Positions 15,552 through 23,533 of a DNA stretch of 26,598 nucleotides are shown piece after piece. Position 1 is the stretch's first letter. Every line of letters starts with the position of its first letter. Under the pieces are notes generated by a model. That model did not search any database and had not been told where the DNA came from. It was given only the letters and a program-made list of their open reading frames with translations. The DNA is from a virus. Location: positions 1 through 26,598 of IMG/VR virus record IMGVR_UViG_3300025102_000238; one strand, written 5' to 3'. The translations under genes and the position numbers were made by a program.

Positions 15552-17186
15552 ATGAAAGAATATATAGAATATTTTAGCGGACTTACTAGAAGTTATGGTG
15601 TCTGCAAAGTTGATGACGGTTACATAGATCCGGAAACAGGAAAGAAAAAATGGAAACATGAATGGACTAAAGAACCCGTCACTGATCAAGATTACTTAGA
15701 TCATTTAAAAGGAATTAAATCAATTGGAATACAACCATGTACCGATGAAGGTATGGCAAGGTTTGGTGCAATTGATGTGGATAAATATCCAATAGATAAA
15801 AAATTTTATCTTGATGTCATCCAAGATAAAGACCTACCAATAATACCTATATTATCAAAGAGTGGTGGTTTACATTTATATGTATTCACCACTCGGTTGG
15901 TTAGGGCAAAAGAAATAAGAAGTTTTTTAGAAGAGTTGTTAGTTCCATTTAAATTACCACATGCAACAGAAATATTTCCAAAACAAACACAATTGATATC
16001 AACAGATGGAACAGTATCAAACGGTAATTTTATAAACTTACCATACAATGGTAATGATAGAAAAGCATTGGATATAGACGGTAGTCTAATGCCATTTGAA
16101 AAATTTGTACAGACAGTTGGGTTAAATTTAGTTGATCCAAAAAATTTTAAAAAGATAAAAGAAGATATAATTTATTCAGAACTAAAAGGTGGTGGAGAAG
16201 AATTTGTAGATGGACCACCGTGTTTACAAAAATTAACTAAAGAAGTTATGGTATTTACAGACGGTAGAGATAGGTTTTTATATAATTACATGGTGTTTGC
16301 TAAGAAAAAATATCCAGACACTTGGCAAAAAATGATTGTAAAAGCAGGAAGAGATTATTTTAAATTTGATGAAAACTGGACAGATGATCATATTAAATCA
16401 AAAATAAAAAATTGGGAAAAGCAAAAGAAAGGTTTTACTTGCACAGATCCATTACTAGAACCAAACTGTATGAAAGCATTATGTGTAAAAAGAAAGTTTG
16501 GTGTGTTAGCAGGTGAAAAAACAAACTATCCAACATTAAGTAATCTACAAAAAATAAACATTAAACCTAATCCAGAGTGGAGAGTGACTGTAGAAAACTC
16601 TGAAGAGAATGAAACAATACAATTACATTGTAAAAATACATATAAATTAACTCAAGTACATGAATTTAAAACAGTTTTATTTGAACAAGCTTTGATTGTA
16701 GCACCATCAATTAAACAAGATCAGTTTGACGAAATATTAAAATCAATAAGTGGTAAAGAAAAAATAGAAATCATAGAACCTGCAGAAGGTACAAGTCCAA
16801 TTGATATACTTAAAAAATTATTAGAGAAACATATATACGGGGCTCAGGCAACAAACTATATGTCATTTGAAAGTGGTAGACCTTTATTAGAAGGTGAGTT
16901 TGCATGGTTTGTATTTGATAAATTCTTTGACAAATTAAAAAACGAAGAATGGAAATACGATGCACAGAAAACATCTTATATGATTTCACATGAACTATTT
17001 AACAATGAAGACAAAGATCAAAACAAAAGAGCTTTGTTTGGTAAACAAAAAAGATTCCCAGGCCAGGATGATGAAGGTAATTATTTTAAAGCAATAAGAA
17101 CTGCAAGAATACCTCTACATATCTTTGAAAAACCAGAAGAAGTAAAAGAAACTATAGAGATAGAGAGTCAAGATAATATAGTATGA
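15552..17186 (+). CDS. Archaeo-eukaryotic-type primase (TOTE-like AEP), phage primase
   Basis: 544 residues. The N-terminal domain shows AEP motifs: GAIDVD with D75 and D77 (metal-binding), then SKSGGLHLYVF at 102-112 (motif II, nucleotide-binding, S104/H108), EIFPKQ at 140-145, GNFINLPY at 158-165 and LDID at 173-176 (possible third acidic motif). This arrangement is that of the TOTE-conflict-system primase family. The C-terminal part has CMKALCVKRKFG and helical segments; no Walker A motif is present, so no fused helicase. It would synthesise primers for the PolA polymerase. The 3' end overlaps the SF1 helicase start by ATGA, implying coupled expression. A PrimPol-type activity is possible; this assignment comes from motif reading only. 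Confidence 0.75.
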   Translation: MKEYIEYFSGLTRSYGVCKVDDGYIDPETGKKKWKHEWTKEPVTDQDYLDHLKGIKSIGIQPCTDEGMARFGAIDVDKYPIDKKFYLDVIQDKDLPIIPILSKSGGLHLYVFTTRLVRAKEIRSFLEELLVPFKLPHATEIFPKQTQLISTDGTVSNGNFINLPYNGNDRKALDIDGSLMPFEKFVQTVGLNLVDPKNFKKIKEDIIYSELKGGGEEFVDGPPCLQKLTKEVMVFTDGRDRFLYNYMVFAKKKYPDTWQKMIVKAGRDYFKFDENWTDDHIKSKIKNWEKQKKGFTCTDPLLEPNCMKALCVKRKFGVLAGEKTNYPTLSNLQKINIKPNPEWRVTVENSEENETIQLHCKNTYKLTQVHEFKTVLFEQALIVAPSIKQDQFDEILKSISGKEKIEIIEPAEGTSPIDILKKLLEKHIYGAQATNYMSFESGRPLLEGEFAWFVFDKFFDKLKNEEWKYDAQKTSYMISHELFNNEDKDQNKRALFGKQKRFPGQDDEGNYFKAIRTARIPLHIFEKPEEVKETIEIESQDNIV

Positions 17187-18628
17187 TTTATAAGTATTAT
17201 GGTCCTCCAGGTACAGGGAAGACATATAGATTAATTAGTAGAGCTAAGGCTTATGCAAGAAAATACAAGATACCTTTACATCGTATAGGTTATTTTGCTT
17301 TTACTAAAAAGGCTGCAGAAGAAGCAAAAGAAAGAATGCCATTTGAAAACAAAAAACTAAAATATTTTAAAACATTACACGCTCTAGCATTTGAATGCAT
17401 TAAAGTTAACGAGTTAAATATTAGTCAAGAAGATATTATGCAACCATATCACTATGAAGAGTTTGGTAAAAAATTAAATCTACAAGTAAAATTTTATGAC
17501 AGGTATAATAAAGATCAATCTTTTTATCTAGGTTTTGAAAATCCATATTTTCAAATAATAAATAGAGCAGTAAATAAATGTACAAGTATTAGAGAAGAAT
17601 TTGATTTAGAAGAACATGATCCAAAAAATGTAGACTGGACTCCATTGAACCACATCTACAATAATTTATTAGAGTATAAATATAAAAAGAAGTTATTAGA
17701 TTTTAACAACATGATTGAAATTTTAATTAAACAACCAGAAAATATACCTGAGTTTGATGTCGTGTTTATTGATGAAGCTCAAGATTTATCACCATTACAG
17801 TGGAAACTATTTGATATTTTAAAAACAAAAACAAAAGATATTTATTTAGCAGGTGATGACGACCAGGCTATATTTGCATGGGCCGGTGCAGATGTAAAAA
17901 GATTTATTGCAGAACCTGCAAAAGAAAAAACATTAAAATATTCAAAAAGAATATCTAAATCAGTTCAAGAACAATCAATTATACCTATTAACAATATTGT
18001 TGGTGTAAGAAAATTAAAAAAATATTATCCAAGAAACTATCAAGGTAAATGTGAAGAGATATATAACTTAGGTGAAATAGATCTAACAAAAGGTAAATGG
18101 TTAATTATAACTAGAACTGTATCTAAACTTTTAAAAATACAAGATATGTTGATAGAGAAAGGTTTATATTTTGAAAGCAATAGAGGTAAAAGTATTAAAG
18201 TTAGAATGTATAATGCTATGAATAACTACAATGAGTGGCGTAAAGGTAGAGAATTAACAGAAGAAGAAATAAAAAATTTAAAAGATTTTACAGGAGATGT
18301 GAAGTTAAATAAAAACAAAACTTGGTTTGATGCATTTAAATTAGTTAAAGATTTAGATAAAGAGTATCTACTAAACCTTTTAGATAACAAAGAAAATTTA
18401 AAAGAACCTGCAAGAATATGGTTATCTACTATACATGCTATTAAAGGTGGGGAACAGGATAATGTTATTATATGTTTAGACATGGGTGATAGAATTATTA
18501 AAGCAATAAAACAAAGTCAAGATAAAGCAGATGAAGAACACAGAGTTTGGTACGTAGGAACTACAAGAGCACGTAACAATTTATATAAACTAAAACTAAA
18601 CAAATCAAGAAAGGGGTATCAGTTATGA
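17183..18628 (+). CDS. UvrD/Rep-like SF1A DNA helicase
   Basis: 481 residues with complete SF1 motifs: Walker A GPPGTGKT (7-14), motif Ia FTKKAAEEAKERM (40-52), TLHALAF (64-70), motif II IDEAQD (196-201), motif III GDDDQAIFAWAGA (224-236), motif V STIHAIKG (415-422) and motif VI VWYVGTTRAR (455-464). It is shorter than UvrD (about 720 aa), so subdomains 1B/2B are reduced. The ATGA overlap with the primase gene suggests a functional pair that could take the place of a T7 gp4-type primase-helicase. It would unwind DNA with 3' to 5' polarity if it behaves like the family, at the replication fork or in repair. Confidence 0.92.
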   Translation: MIYKYYGPPGTGKTYRLISRAKAYARKYKIPLHRIGYFAFTKKAAEEAKERMPFENKKLKYFKTLHALAFECIKVNELNISQEDIMQPYHYEEFGKKLNLQVKFYDRYNKDQSFYLGFENPYFQIINRAVNKCTSIREEFDLEEHDPKNVDWTPLNHIYNNLLEYKYKKKLLDFNNMIEILIKQPENIPEFDVVFIDEAQDLSPLQWKLFDILKTKTKDIYLAGDDDQAIFAWAGADVKRFIAEPAKEKTLKYSKRISKSVQEQSIIPINNIVGVRKLKKYYPRNYQGKCEEIYNLGEIDLTKGKWLIITRTVSKLLKIQDMLIEKGLYFESNRGKSIKVRMYNAMNNYNEWRKGRELTEEEIKNLKDFTGDVKLNKNKTWFDAFKLVKDLDKEYLLNLLDNKENLKEPARIWLSTIHAIKGGEQDNVIICLDMGDRIIKAIKQSQDKADEEHRVWYVGTTRARNNLYKLKLNKSRKGYQL

Positions 18629-18873
18629 CAAATAAAGATATATTTAATGATGCATTTCCACAAGATAAGCAGATAGGCGGAAGTCATTACAAAGACTTTC
18701 ACATTCAACCTTATGAGTTTATCTCAAAGAATGACCTTTCCTTTTTTCAAGGAAACGTTATAAAGTATGTGTGCCGTTATAAAAATAAAAATGGTATACA
18801 AGACTTAGAAAAAATAATTCATTATTGTGAACTAGAAATTAAAAAGATGAAAGACATGGCTAAAAAGAAGTGA
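18625..18873 (+). CDS. DUF3310 domain protein (related to T7 gp1.7 region)
   Basis: 82 residues with the DUF3310 signature: QIGGSHYKDFHIQPYEFI, then FFQGNVIKYVCRYKNKNG and DLEKIIHYCELEI. The domain occurs in T7 gp1.7, a nucleotide kinase, where it is part of a longer protein; here it stands alone, so kinase activity should not be assumed. The start overlaps the helicase stop (ATGA) and is preceded by AAAGGGG about 9 bases upstream. Position next to the helicase and DNA polymerase suggests a role in nucleotide metabolism or replication. Confidence 0.85.
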   Translation: MTNKDIFNDAFPQDKQIGGSHYKDFHIQPYEFISKNDLSFFQGNVIKYVCRYKNKNGIQDLEKIIHYCELEIKKMKDMAKKK

Positions 18874-18879
18874 ACTTAA

Positions 18880-18931
18880 TTGCAGTGCATGATTTATTTT
18901 TTTATACACTAACGACTATTTATTTTTGGAG
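18880..18931 (+). promoter_or_regulatory. Possible promoter and ribosome binding site before the DNA polymerase gene
   Basis: The 67-base gap holds TTGCAG (18880-18885) and TATACA (18903-18908) at 17-base spacing, a moderate sigma-70-like match, then a GGAG Shine-Dalgarno at 18928-18931, 9 bases before the polymerase ATG. An A/T run between the hexamers has no stable hairpin before it, so I do not call a terminator. Confidence 0.4.
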
Positions 18932-18940
18932 TAAATTAAT

Positions 18941-20878
18941 ATGATAGTAGCACAGACAGAATGGTTAGTACCTACAGAATATCCTGATTTAAGATCAGCA
19001 AATGAAATTGCAATTGACTTAGAAACACGTGATCCAAATCTAAAAGAAACAGGTTCAGGTGCAATCGCCGGTGATGGTGAAGTAGTGGGTATAGCTGTAG
19101 CAGTAAATGGATATAAAGGATACTTTCCAATTGCTCATGGTGAAGGACCAAATTTAGATCGTAAAAAAACTTTAGATTGGTTTAGAGATATCTGTGAATC
19201 ACCTGCTACAAAAATATTTCACAATGCTATGTACGACGTATGTTGGATTAGAAATTTAGGTATAAAAATCAATGGTTTAATAATAGATACCATGATTGCA
19301 GCCAGTCTTATAGATGAAAATAGATTTTCATATACACTAAATACTTTATCCTGGAATCATTTAGGTGAAGGTAAAAGTGAAGTAAGATTAATTGAAGCAG
19401 CTAAATCAAGAGGATTAGATCCTAAGGCAGATATGTGGAGATTACCTGCAATGGAAGTAGGAGCTTATGCAGAAAAAGATGCGGAGATAACTTTAAAACT
19501 TTGGCACAAATTAAAAAAAGTAATTGTTGAAGATAATCTTCAAGATATATTTAATCTTGAAACCGATCTCTTTCCTTGTTTAGTTGATATGCGCCACCTA
19601 GGTGTTCGGGTAGATATCGAGAAAGCCAATCAATTGAAAACAGCACTGGCAGTAAAAGAAGAAAACCTATTACAACAAGTAAAAATAGAAACAGGAGTAG
19701 ATACTCAAATATGGGCTGCAGCAAGTATTGCGAAAGTTTTTGAAAAACTAAACCTACCTTATACCCGAACTGAAAAGACTGACTCTCCTTCATTTACTAA
19801 AAATTTTATAACTAATCATGCTAATCCTGTAGTAAACATGATAGCAGAAGCTAGAAAAATAAACAAGGTCAGAACAACATTTATTGATACAATTTTAAAA
19901 CACGAACACAAAGGCAGAATTCATGCAGATATAAATCAAATTAGATCTGATGATGGAGGAACGGTTACAGGAAGATTTAGTTATTCGAATCCAAACTTAC
20001 AGCAAATACCAGCCAGGGATCCGGAAACAGGGCCTTTGCTTAGATCTTTATTTATACCTGAAGAAGGTTGTAATTGGGGAACCTTTGATTACTCGCAACA
20101 GGAACCAAGACTAGTTGCACACTACGCATTAAAATTTTCTTTACCTTCTGTAAATGCAATTGCAGATTCATATGAAACAGATCCTTCAACAGACTTTCAC
20201 AGAATTGTAGCTGAGATGGCACATATACCAAGATCACAAGCAAAAACAATTAATCTTGGATTATTTTATGGTATGGGTAAAGCAAAACTTCAAGCAGAAC
20301 TAGGTGTCGAGAAAGATCATGCTGAAGAATTATTTTCACAATATCACGCTAAAGCACCTTTTGTAAAACAGTTAATGAATAAAGTTATGACTGCAGCACA
20401 GAGTAAAGGACAGATTAAAACGTTATTGGGTAGACGTTGTAGGTTTCCAAAATACGAACCTGTACTTAGAGGCGCTGATTGGGGAACGTATGTACCACCA
20501 GAAGACCATGAGCGTATGTTAGAATTACAAGAAATGGGTCCACACATAAAAGATTTTGAAGGCAACATTGTAAAAGATAAAAATGGTAAACCAAAAAGAA
20601 ACTATTGGCATCAAAATTCTACACGTAGAGCTTTTACATACAAAGCATTAAATAAATTAATTCAAGGTAGTGCAGCTGATATGACAAAAAAAGCTATGGT
20701 TGATTTATATAAAGAAGGTTTGATAGGCCACATACAAATACATGATGAATTAGATTTTTCTATAGAGTCAGAAGAACAAGCTAAAAAAATAAAAAACATT
20801 ATGGAAAATGCTGTAGATTTAGAAGTACCTAATAAGGTAGACTATGAATTTGGTCCAAATTGGGGAGAAATAAAATAA
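18941..20878 (+). CDS. polA: Family A DNA polymerase with 3'-5' exonuclease (T7/Pol I type)
   Basis: 645 residues. Exonuclease motifs: D26/E28 in AIDLET, N95/D99 in FHNAMYD, and Y176/D180 in YAEKDAEIT; the proofreading site is thus intact. Polymerase: TGRFSYSNPNLQQIP (343-357), motif A DYSQQEPRLVAH (383-394) with catalytic D383, motif B R431...K435...L439...Y443 in RSQAKTINLGLFYG, and motif C HDE (601-603). There is no 5'-3' exonuclease domain, as in T7 gp5. The residue matching E. coli Phe762 is Leu439. Motif A has Gln387 and Pro389 where Pol I has Ile and Leu. It replicates the phage genome with the SSB-like, primase and SF1 helicase proteins encoded just upstream. The start is supported by GGAG 9 bases upstream. 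Confidence 0.95.
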   Translation: MIVAQTEWLVPTEYPDLRSANEIAIDLETRDPNLKETGSGAIAGDGEVVGIAVAVNGYKGYFPIAHGEGPNLDRKKTLDWFRDICESPATKIFHNAMYDVCWIRNLGIKINGLIIDTMIAASLIDENRFSYTLNTLSWNHLGEGKSEVRLIEAAKSRGLDPKADMWRLPAMEVGAYAEKDAEITLKLWHKLKKVIVEDNLQDIFNLETDLFPCLVDMRHLGVRVDIEKANQLKTALAVKEENLLQQVKIETGVDTQIWAAASIAKVFEKLNLPYTRTEKTDSPSFTKNFITNHANPVVNMIAEARKINKVRTTFIDTILKHEHKGRIHADINQIRSDDGGTVTGRFSYSNPNLQQIPARDPETGPLLRSLFIPEEGCNWGTFDYSQQEPRLVAHYALKFSLPSVNAIADSYETDPSTDFHRIVAEMAHIPRSQAKTINLGLFYGMGKAKLQAELGVEKDHAEELFSQYHAKAPFVKQLMNKVMTAAQSKGQIKTLLGRRCRFPKYEPVLRGADWGTYVPPEDHERMLELQEMGPHIKDFEGNIVKDKNGKPKRNYWHQNSTRRAFTYKALNKLIQGSAADMTKKAMVDLYKEGLIGHIQIHDELDFSIESEEQAKKIKNIMENAVDLEVPNKVDYEFGPNWGEIK

Positions 20879-20882
20879 TATT

Positions 20883-21395
20883 ATGATTGAAAGATATGAT
20901 AATTTTTTGGAAAATAAAATACAAACTCAACTTTTTGATATGATTATGGCATCTAATTTTAGAATAGGGTGGAATGATAGTAGTGAAGTTCAGCACAGAA
21001 TGCATCCATGTCTACATAGCCCTTATACTTTTGAAGATGTTAAGAATCTAAAAATATTAGATGTAGTTTTAGATAAATTAAAAGATAAAAATATAACAAT
21101 AAATAATTATGATAGGTGTGTAATTAATCTAACTAAAAATATGGACGTTAATTTTATACATTGTCATCCCGATAAATTTGTATTTCTACATTATTCTAAT
21201 ATGACATGGAATACTGAATGGGGAGGTGAAACTGTTTTTTACAAAAATAATGGTAAAGATATTTTGGAGTCTAGTCCTTACGTACCTAACAGAGCTATTA
21301 TATTTGATGGAGAAATAAAACATACTATAAAAGCTCAAAATATTATGGGACCATCTTACAGATTTACTACATCATTGTTTTTTAATAAAGTGTAA
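20883..21395 (+). CDS. 2-oxoglutarate/Fe(II)-dependent oxygenase (prolyl-4-hydroxylase-like)
   Basis: 170 residues forming a compact double-stranded beta-helix type enzyme. The iron triad is H95-P96-D97 (HxD) and H147 in EIKHTIKA; R160 in SYRFTTS fits the 2-oxoglutarate-binding Arg. MTWNTEWGGETVFY (107-120) is the family's signature GGET block. These enzymes hydroxylate proteins, nucleobases or small molecules; the nearest type by eye is prolyl-4-hydroxylase-like, frequent in marine phages. The substrate is unknown. It begins 4 bases after the polymerase stop with an upstream GGGAG inside the polymerase gene, so expression with the replication genes is likely. Confidence 0.85.
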   Translation: MIERYDNFLENKIQTQLFDMIMASNFRIGWNDSSEVQHRMHPCLHSPYTFEDVKNLKILDVVLDKLKDKNITINNYDRCVINLTKNMDVNFIHCHPDKFVFLHYSNMTWNTEWGGETVFYKNNGKDILESSPYVPNRAIIFDGEIKHTIKAQNIMGPSYRFTTSLFFNKV

Positions 21396-21409
21396 TATAT
21401 TAATGTACT

Positions 21410-22051
21410 ATGTCTTATTTAAATGCTAATATACCGCCGATTTATTGTAAAATAAGGAAGGAATATCTTTATGATCTTAAAAAAAATAAAGGACAGTCTA
21501 GTGACTGTGTTGTCTTTGGTCTTAGCTCTATTTCAGGTCGCGCAATCTTATTTCATTGCATGCTACCAAATGGTGCGGTCTTTTATAGACTACCTATCTC
21601 AGCATTCTTTCAAAAAGAATTTGAACGAGATGAAGTGCCAGATATGCGAGTGGATCAACTCGAACTGTGGAACTGCTTTAGTTATTATCCTAGTGTCCAT
21701 TGTTTTGATTGGTTGGCTGGTATAGACGGAAAATATATTGGTAAAGATAAAAAATTCTACAAAGGCCAATACTTATTTACTGTTGACTGGGCTCATCCAG
21801 AGACTAATATACTAAATACGGAACATTCTGAAATTCCGCAAGAGCACAAGTGTGCACACATAATGGCATTGAAAAATGGTAATTATGCAGCGCAGCCAAA
21901 TAACAGAATCATTTGGCATGTGAATAGTTACACAACAGATAACGATTGGCCAGATTATAGCGTACAAACTACGTACTGGGATGTAGAAGGAGACGATTGG
22001 GTAACAGAGGATTCTGATAAAATGTTTTACGGAATAGAGGAGAAAAAATGA
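21410..22051 (+). CDS. Conserved marine-phage hypothetical protein (213 aa)
   Basis: Begins MSYLNANIPPIYCKIRKEYL, followed by VFGLSSISGRAILFHCMLPN, DQLELWNCFSYYPSV, YLFTVDWAHPETNILNTEHS, EIPQEHKCAHIMALKNGNYA and AAQPNNRIIWH. I recognise this series as a family recurrent in cyanophage and pelagiphage-type genomes, with no assigned function. The protein is rich in aromatic residues and Cys/His but without a clear metal site; no signal or membrane helix. No good SD is visible, with a 14-base gap from the previous stop. Its 3' end overlaps the next small gene through ATGA. Confidence 0.8.
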   Translation: MSYLNANIPPIYCKIRKEYLYDLKKNKGQSSDCVVFGLSSISGRAILFHCMLPNGAVFYRLPISAFFQKEFERDEVPDMRVDQLELWNCFSYYPSVHCFDWLAGIDGKYIGKDKKFYKGQYLFTVDWAHPETNILNTEHSEIPQEHKCAHIMALKNGNYAAQPNNRIIWHVNSYTTDNDWPDYSVQTTYWDVEGDDWVTEDSDKMFYGIEEKK

Positions 22052-22191
22052 TTTGTATTGAATGTGAACATGAATGTCATTGTGGCGACAGCTGTAATGC
22101 ACTTCCTATGGATGGTGGTTGTGGATGTGTAACTTGTATTCACCCTACAATTGTACCTTGGTGGAGAAGAATATTTTTTTGGACGAGATAA
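22048..22191 (+). CDS. Cys-rich mini-protein, probable zinc-binding (47 aa)
   Basis: A 47-codon ORF starts in an ATGA overlap with the preceding gene and ends at TAA 22189-22191. It has eight Cys and three His in its first 32 residues: CIECEHECHCGDSC, then GGCGCVTCIH, followed by a basic/aromatic tail (PWWRRIFFW). The density of CxxC and CxC pairs strongly suggests metal coordination, probably one or two Zn sites. A preceding GGAG (AGAGGAG) stands about 7 bases before the ATG. Function unknown; a regulator or host-protein binder is possible. Confidence 0.65.
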   Translation: MICIECEHECHCGDSCNALPMDGGCGCVTCIHPTIVPWWRRIFFWTR

Positions 22192-22193
22192 TT

Positions 22194-22286
22194 ATGGAGT
22201 GCCAAAGGATGAACTATTACTTTACAGGTTTACTAATAGTAATGTTAGTTACGTTAGCTTTATGTGGGGGACCAAGTGTCCAATAG
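22194..22286 (+). CDS. Tiny putative membrane peptide (30 aa)
   Basis: A 30-codon ORF (ATG 22194, TAG 22284-22286) encodes a single hydrophobic segment, YYFTGLLIVMLVTLALCGG. It could be a membrane peptide or a lipoprotein-like signal; the residue before Cys is Leu, so it does not meet the lipobox rule. It overlaps the start of the next gene and no strong SD precedes it; a second ATG at 22209 is possible. It could equally be a non-coding leader read as an ORF. Placement next to a membrane/coiled-coil gene suggests a lysis cassette, but evidence is thin. Confidence 0.35.
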   Translation: MECQRMNYYFTGLLIVMLVTLALCGGPSVQ

Positions 22287-22656
22287 ACCACTAAAACTAT
22301 CGGAATCGGCCGCAGTGCAGATGCCGATGAAGACGGTAGCTAGCCTGATCGTACTCGTAGGAATGGGCGTCTTCGCTTATACGGAGCTGACCGCGAGGTT
22401 GGTATCGTTGGAGACATCACGTGAGTTGTTTGAAAATGATTTGTTAAAGAAGTCTGAACAAGTGCCCACGGACCAGGAGCAACATTTTTTAATCGAGGAT
22501 CTTTATAAGTCCGTAGAAAAAATGGAAGAAACTCAAGAGATGAACATGACTAACAAAGTTAATATAGAATTTTTAAGAGAACAATTAGATAAAGCTTTGA
22601 CTGATATCGAAGTATTGAAAGATAAGGTTAGACAAAACGGTAACGGAGCCCATTAA
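22264..22656 (+). CDS. Membrane-anchored coiled-coil protein; holin/lysis-associated candidate (130 aa or shorter)
   Basis: GTG start at 22264; a second in-frame GTG at 22276 is preceded by a GGGGGA at 22266-22271 and may be the real start, giving a protein that begins SNRPLKLSES. One transmembrane helix (VASLIVLVGMGVFAYTELTA) is followed by a charged coiled coil (LYKSVEKMEETQEM, LREQLDKALTDIEVLKDKV). This N-terminal anchor plus coiled-coil layout occurs repeatedly in marine phage lysis regions. The first 180 bases are GC-rich (I count 60 G/C in 120 bases 22321-22440), unlike the rest of the genome. A spanin or holin-associated role is plausible; function not established. Confidence 0.6.
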   Translation: MGDQVSNRPLKLSESAAVQMPMKTVASLIVLVGMGVFAYTELTARLVSLETSRELFENDLLKKSEQVPTDQEQHFLIEDLYKSVEKMEETQEMNMTNKVNIEFLREQLDKALTDIEVLKDKVRQNGNGAH

Positions 22657-22868
22657 TGACAGAGTTAGCGATAGCTTTACTTATGATTGTACACGGAGAG
22701 ATTAAGGAGGCACGTTTGCAAAAATCAATGTCTGAATGTCTCAAGGGGGCACGTACAGCTAGACGTGAGGCTAAATCTCACATAAAGTATCAATGTATAA
22801 AGTCGATGGTTGAGTTAGAGTTGAACATAGATGGTAGCAAAAGCATTAAAAAACTCATTCTCGAATAA
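22656..22868 (+). CDS. Conserved small protein with hydrophobic N-terminus (70 aa)
   Basis: Begins TELAIALLMIVHGEIKEARL, a short hydrophobic stretch that could be a signal or membrane segment, then SMSECLKGARTARREAK and YQCIKSMVEL, with two Cys (residues 28 and 47) that might form a disulfide if exported. I recognise this shape from a recurrent marine phage small protein of unknown function. The start is TAATG with GGAG about 7 bases upstream, in the cluster with the membrane coiled-coil protein. A spanin- or envelope-related role is conjecture. Confidence 0.6.
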   Translation: MTELAIALLMIVHGEIKEARLQKSMSECLKGARTARREAKSHIKYQCIKSMVELELNIDGSKSIKKLILE

Positions 22869-22968
22869 AATTGCAAAAATGCTCCGTACATCACGCTTCA
22901 GGCAACTTGTAATTAAAAACAAAAAGAAATATAATAGAAAAAAAGACAAAATAATTAATGAATTATAA
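22831..22968 (+). CDS. Small basic protein (45 aa), overlapping gene
   Basis: A 45-codon ORF from ATG 22831 to TAA 22966-22968 overlaps the end of the upstream gene by 38 bases and the start of the methyltransferase gene (22958) by 11. The protein is highly basic: AKMLRTSRFRQLVIKNKKKY then NRKKDKII. The pattern R-T-x-R-(Y/F)-R-x-x-V-x-K-x-K-K-x-Y is one I associate with small conserved marine phage proteins. It fills the otherwise unexplained 22869-22957 gap. It could be a nucleic acid-binding protein. No domain name can be given. Confidence 0.6.
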   Translation: MVAKALKNSFSNKIAKMLRTSRFRQLVIKNKKKYNRKKDKIINEL

Positions 22969-23533
22969 AGACTTTAATAAGTCAGATGTATCTCCTCTTA
23001 TCTTATCTATTAATATGATGGGAGAAAATCTAGTTGGATTAGAACTAGGAGTTTTTAGAGGTGAAAGTTTTATGACTATTTTACATAACTGTGACAATGT
23101 AAAAAAATTAATAGGTATAGATCATTGGAAACCATACACTGATTTTATAAAAACAAATCCTGATGGTAAACCTGCTATGCATATAGATGCTTTTCAAGCT
23201 GAACTAAATAAAAGTGTAACTTTACTATTATGTAAACACAATACACCAAAAGGTAAACAAGTTTCTATTATTGAAAAAGATTCATTAGAAGCAGTAAAAG
23301 AAATCGAAGATGAGTCATTAGATTTTATTTTTTTTGACGCTATGTTAACAGAACAACAAACATTTAATGAAGCAATGGCTTATTATCCTAAAATTAAAAA
23401 AGGTGGTTATTTTACAGGACACGATAGTCAATGTGTTCAACAAGTTATGGAACCAATATTAAAAGTAAAAAAACATTTTGGTAATACAGAAAAGATTACA
23501 TCCTACGCTGATTGTTTTATTTTTAAAAAATGA
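22958..23533 (+). CDS. Class I SAM-dependent methyltransferase
   Basis: 191 residues with a Rossmann methyltransferase core: motif I GLELGVFRGES (27-37), an acidic residue at the end of beta 2 (D55 in LIGIDHW), SLDFIFFDAML as motif IV-like and IKKGGYFTGHDS as motif VI-like. This resembles the Methyltransf_24 type, which includes sugar and small-molecule O-methyltransferases. No DNA-recognition domain or DPPY/PC-type motif is present, so a DNA methylase is unlikely. It overlaps the sulfotransferase gene by ATGA. Together with sulfotransferase and carbamoyltransferase genes it suggests sugar or surface decoration; the acceptor is unknown. Confidence 0.78.
   Translation: MNYKDFNKSDVSPLILSINMMGENLVGLELGVFRGESFMTILHNCDNVKKLIGIDHWKPYTDFIKTNPDGKPAMHIDAFQAELNKSVTLLLCKHNTPKGKQVSIIEKDSLEAVKEIEDESLDFIFFDAMLTEQQTFNEAMAYYPKIKKGGYFTGHDSQCVQQVMEPILKVKKHFGNTEKITSYADCFIFKK

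Noticed and set aside
18886-18903. T-rich run before the polymerase gene considered as a terminator
   Set aside because: No stable GC-bearing hairpin precedes the T-run and the polymerase gene is read in the same direction.
21471-21725. 84-aa hydrophobic-looking ORF on the plus strand inside the 213-aa gene
   Set aside because: It lies wholly in another frame of a recognised conserved protein; hydrophobic content arises from AT-rich out-of-frame reading and there is no independent support.
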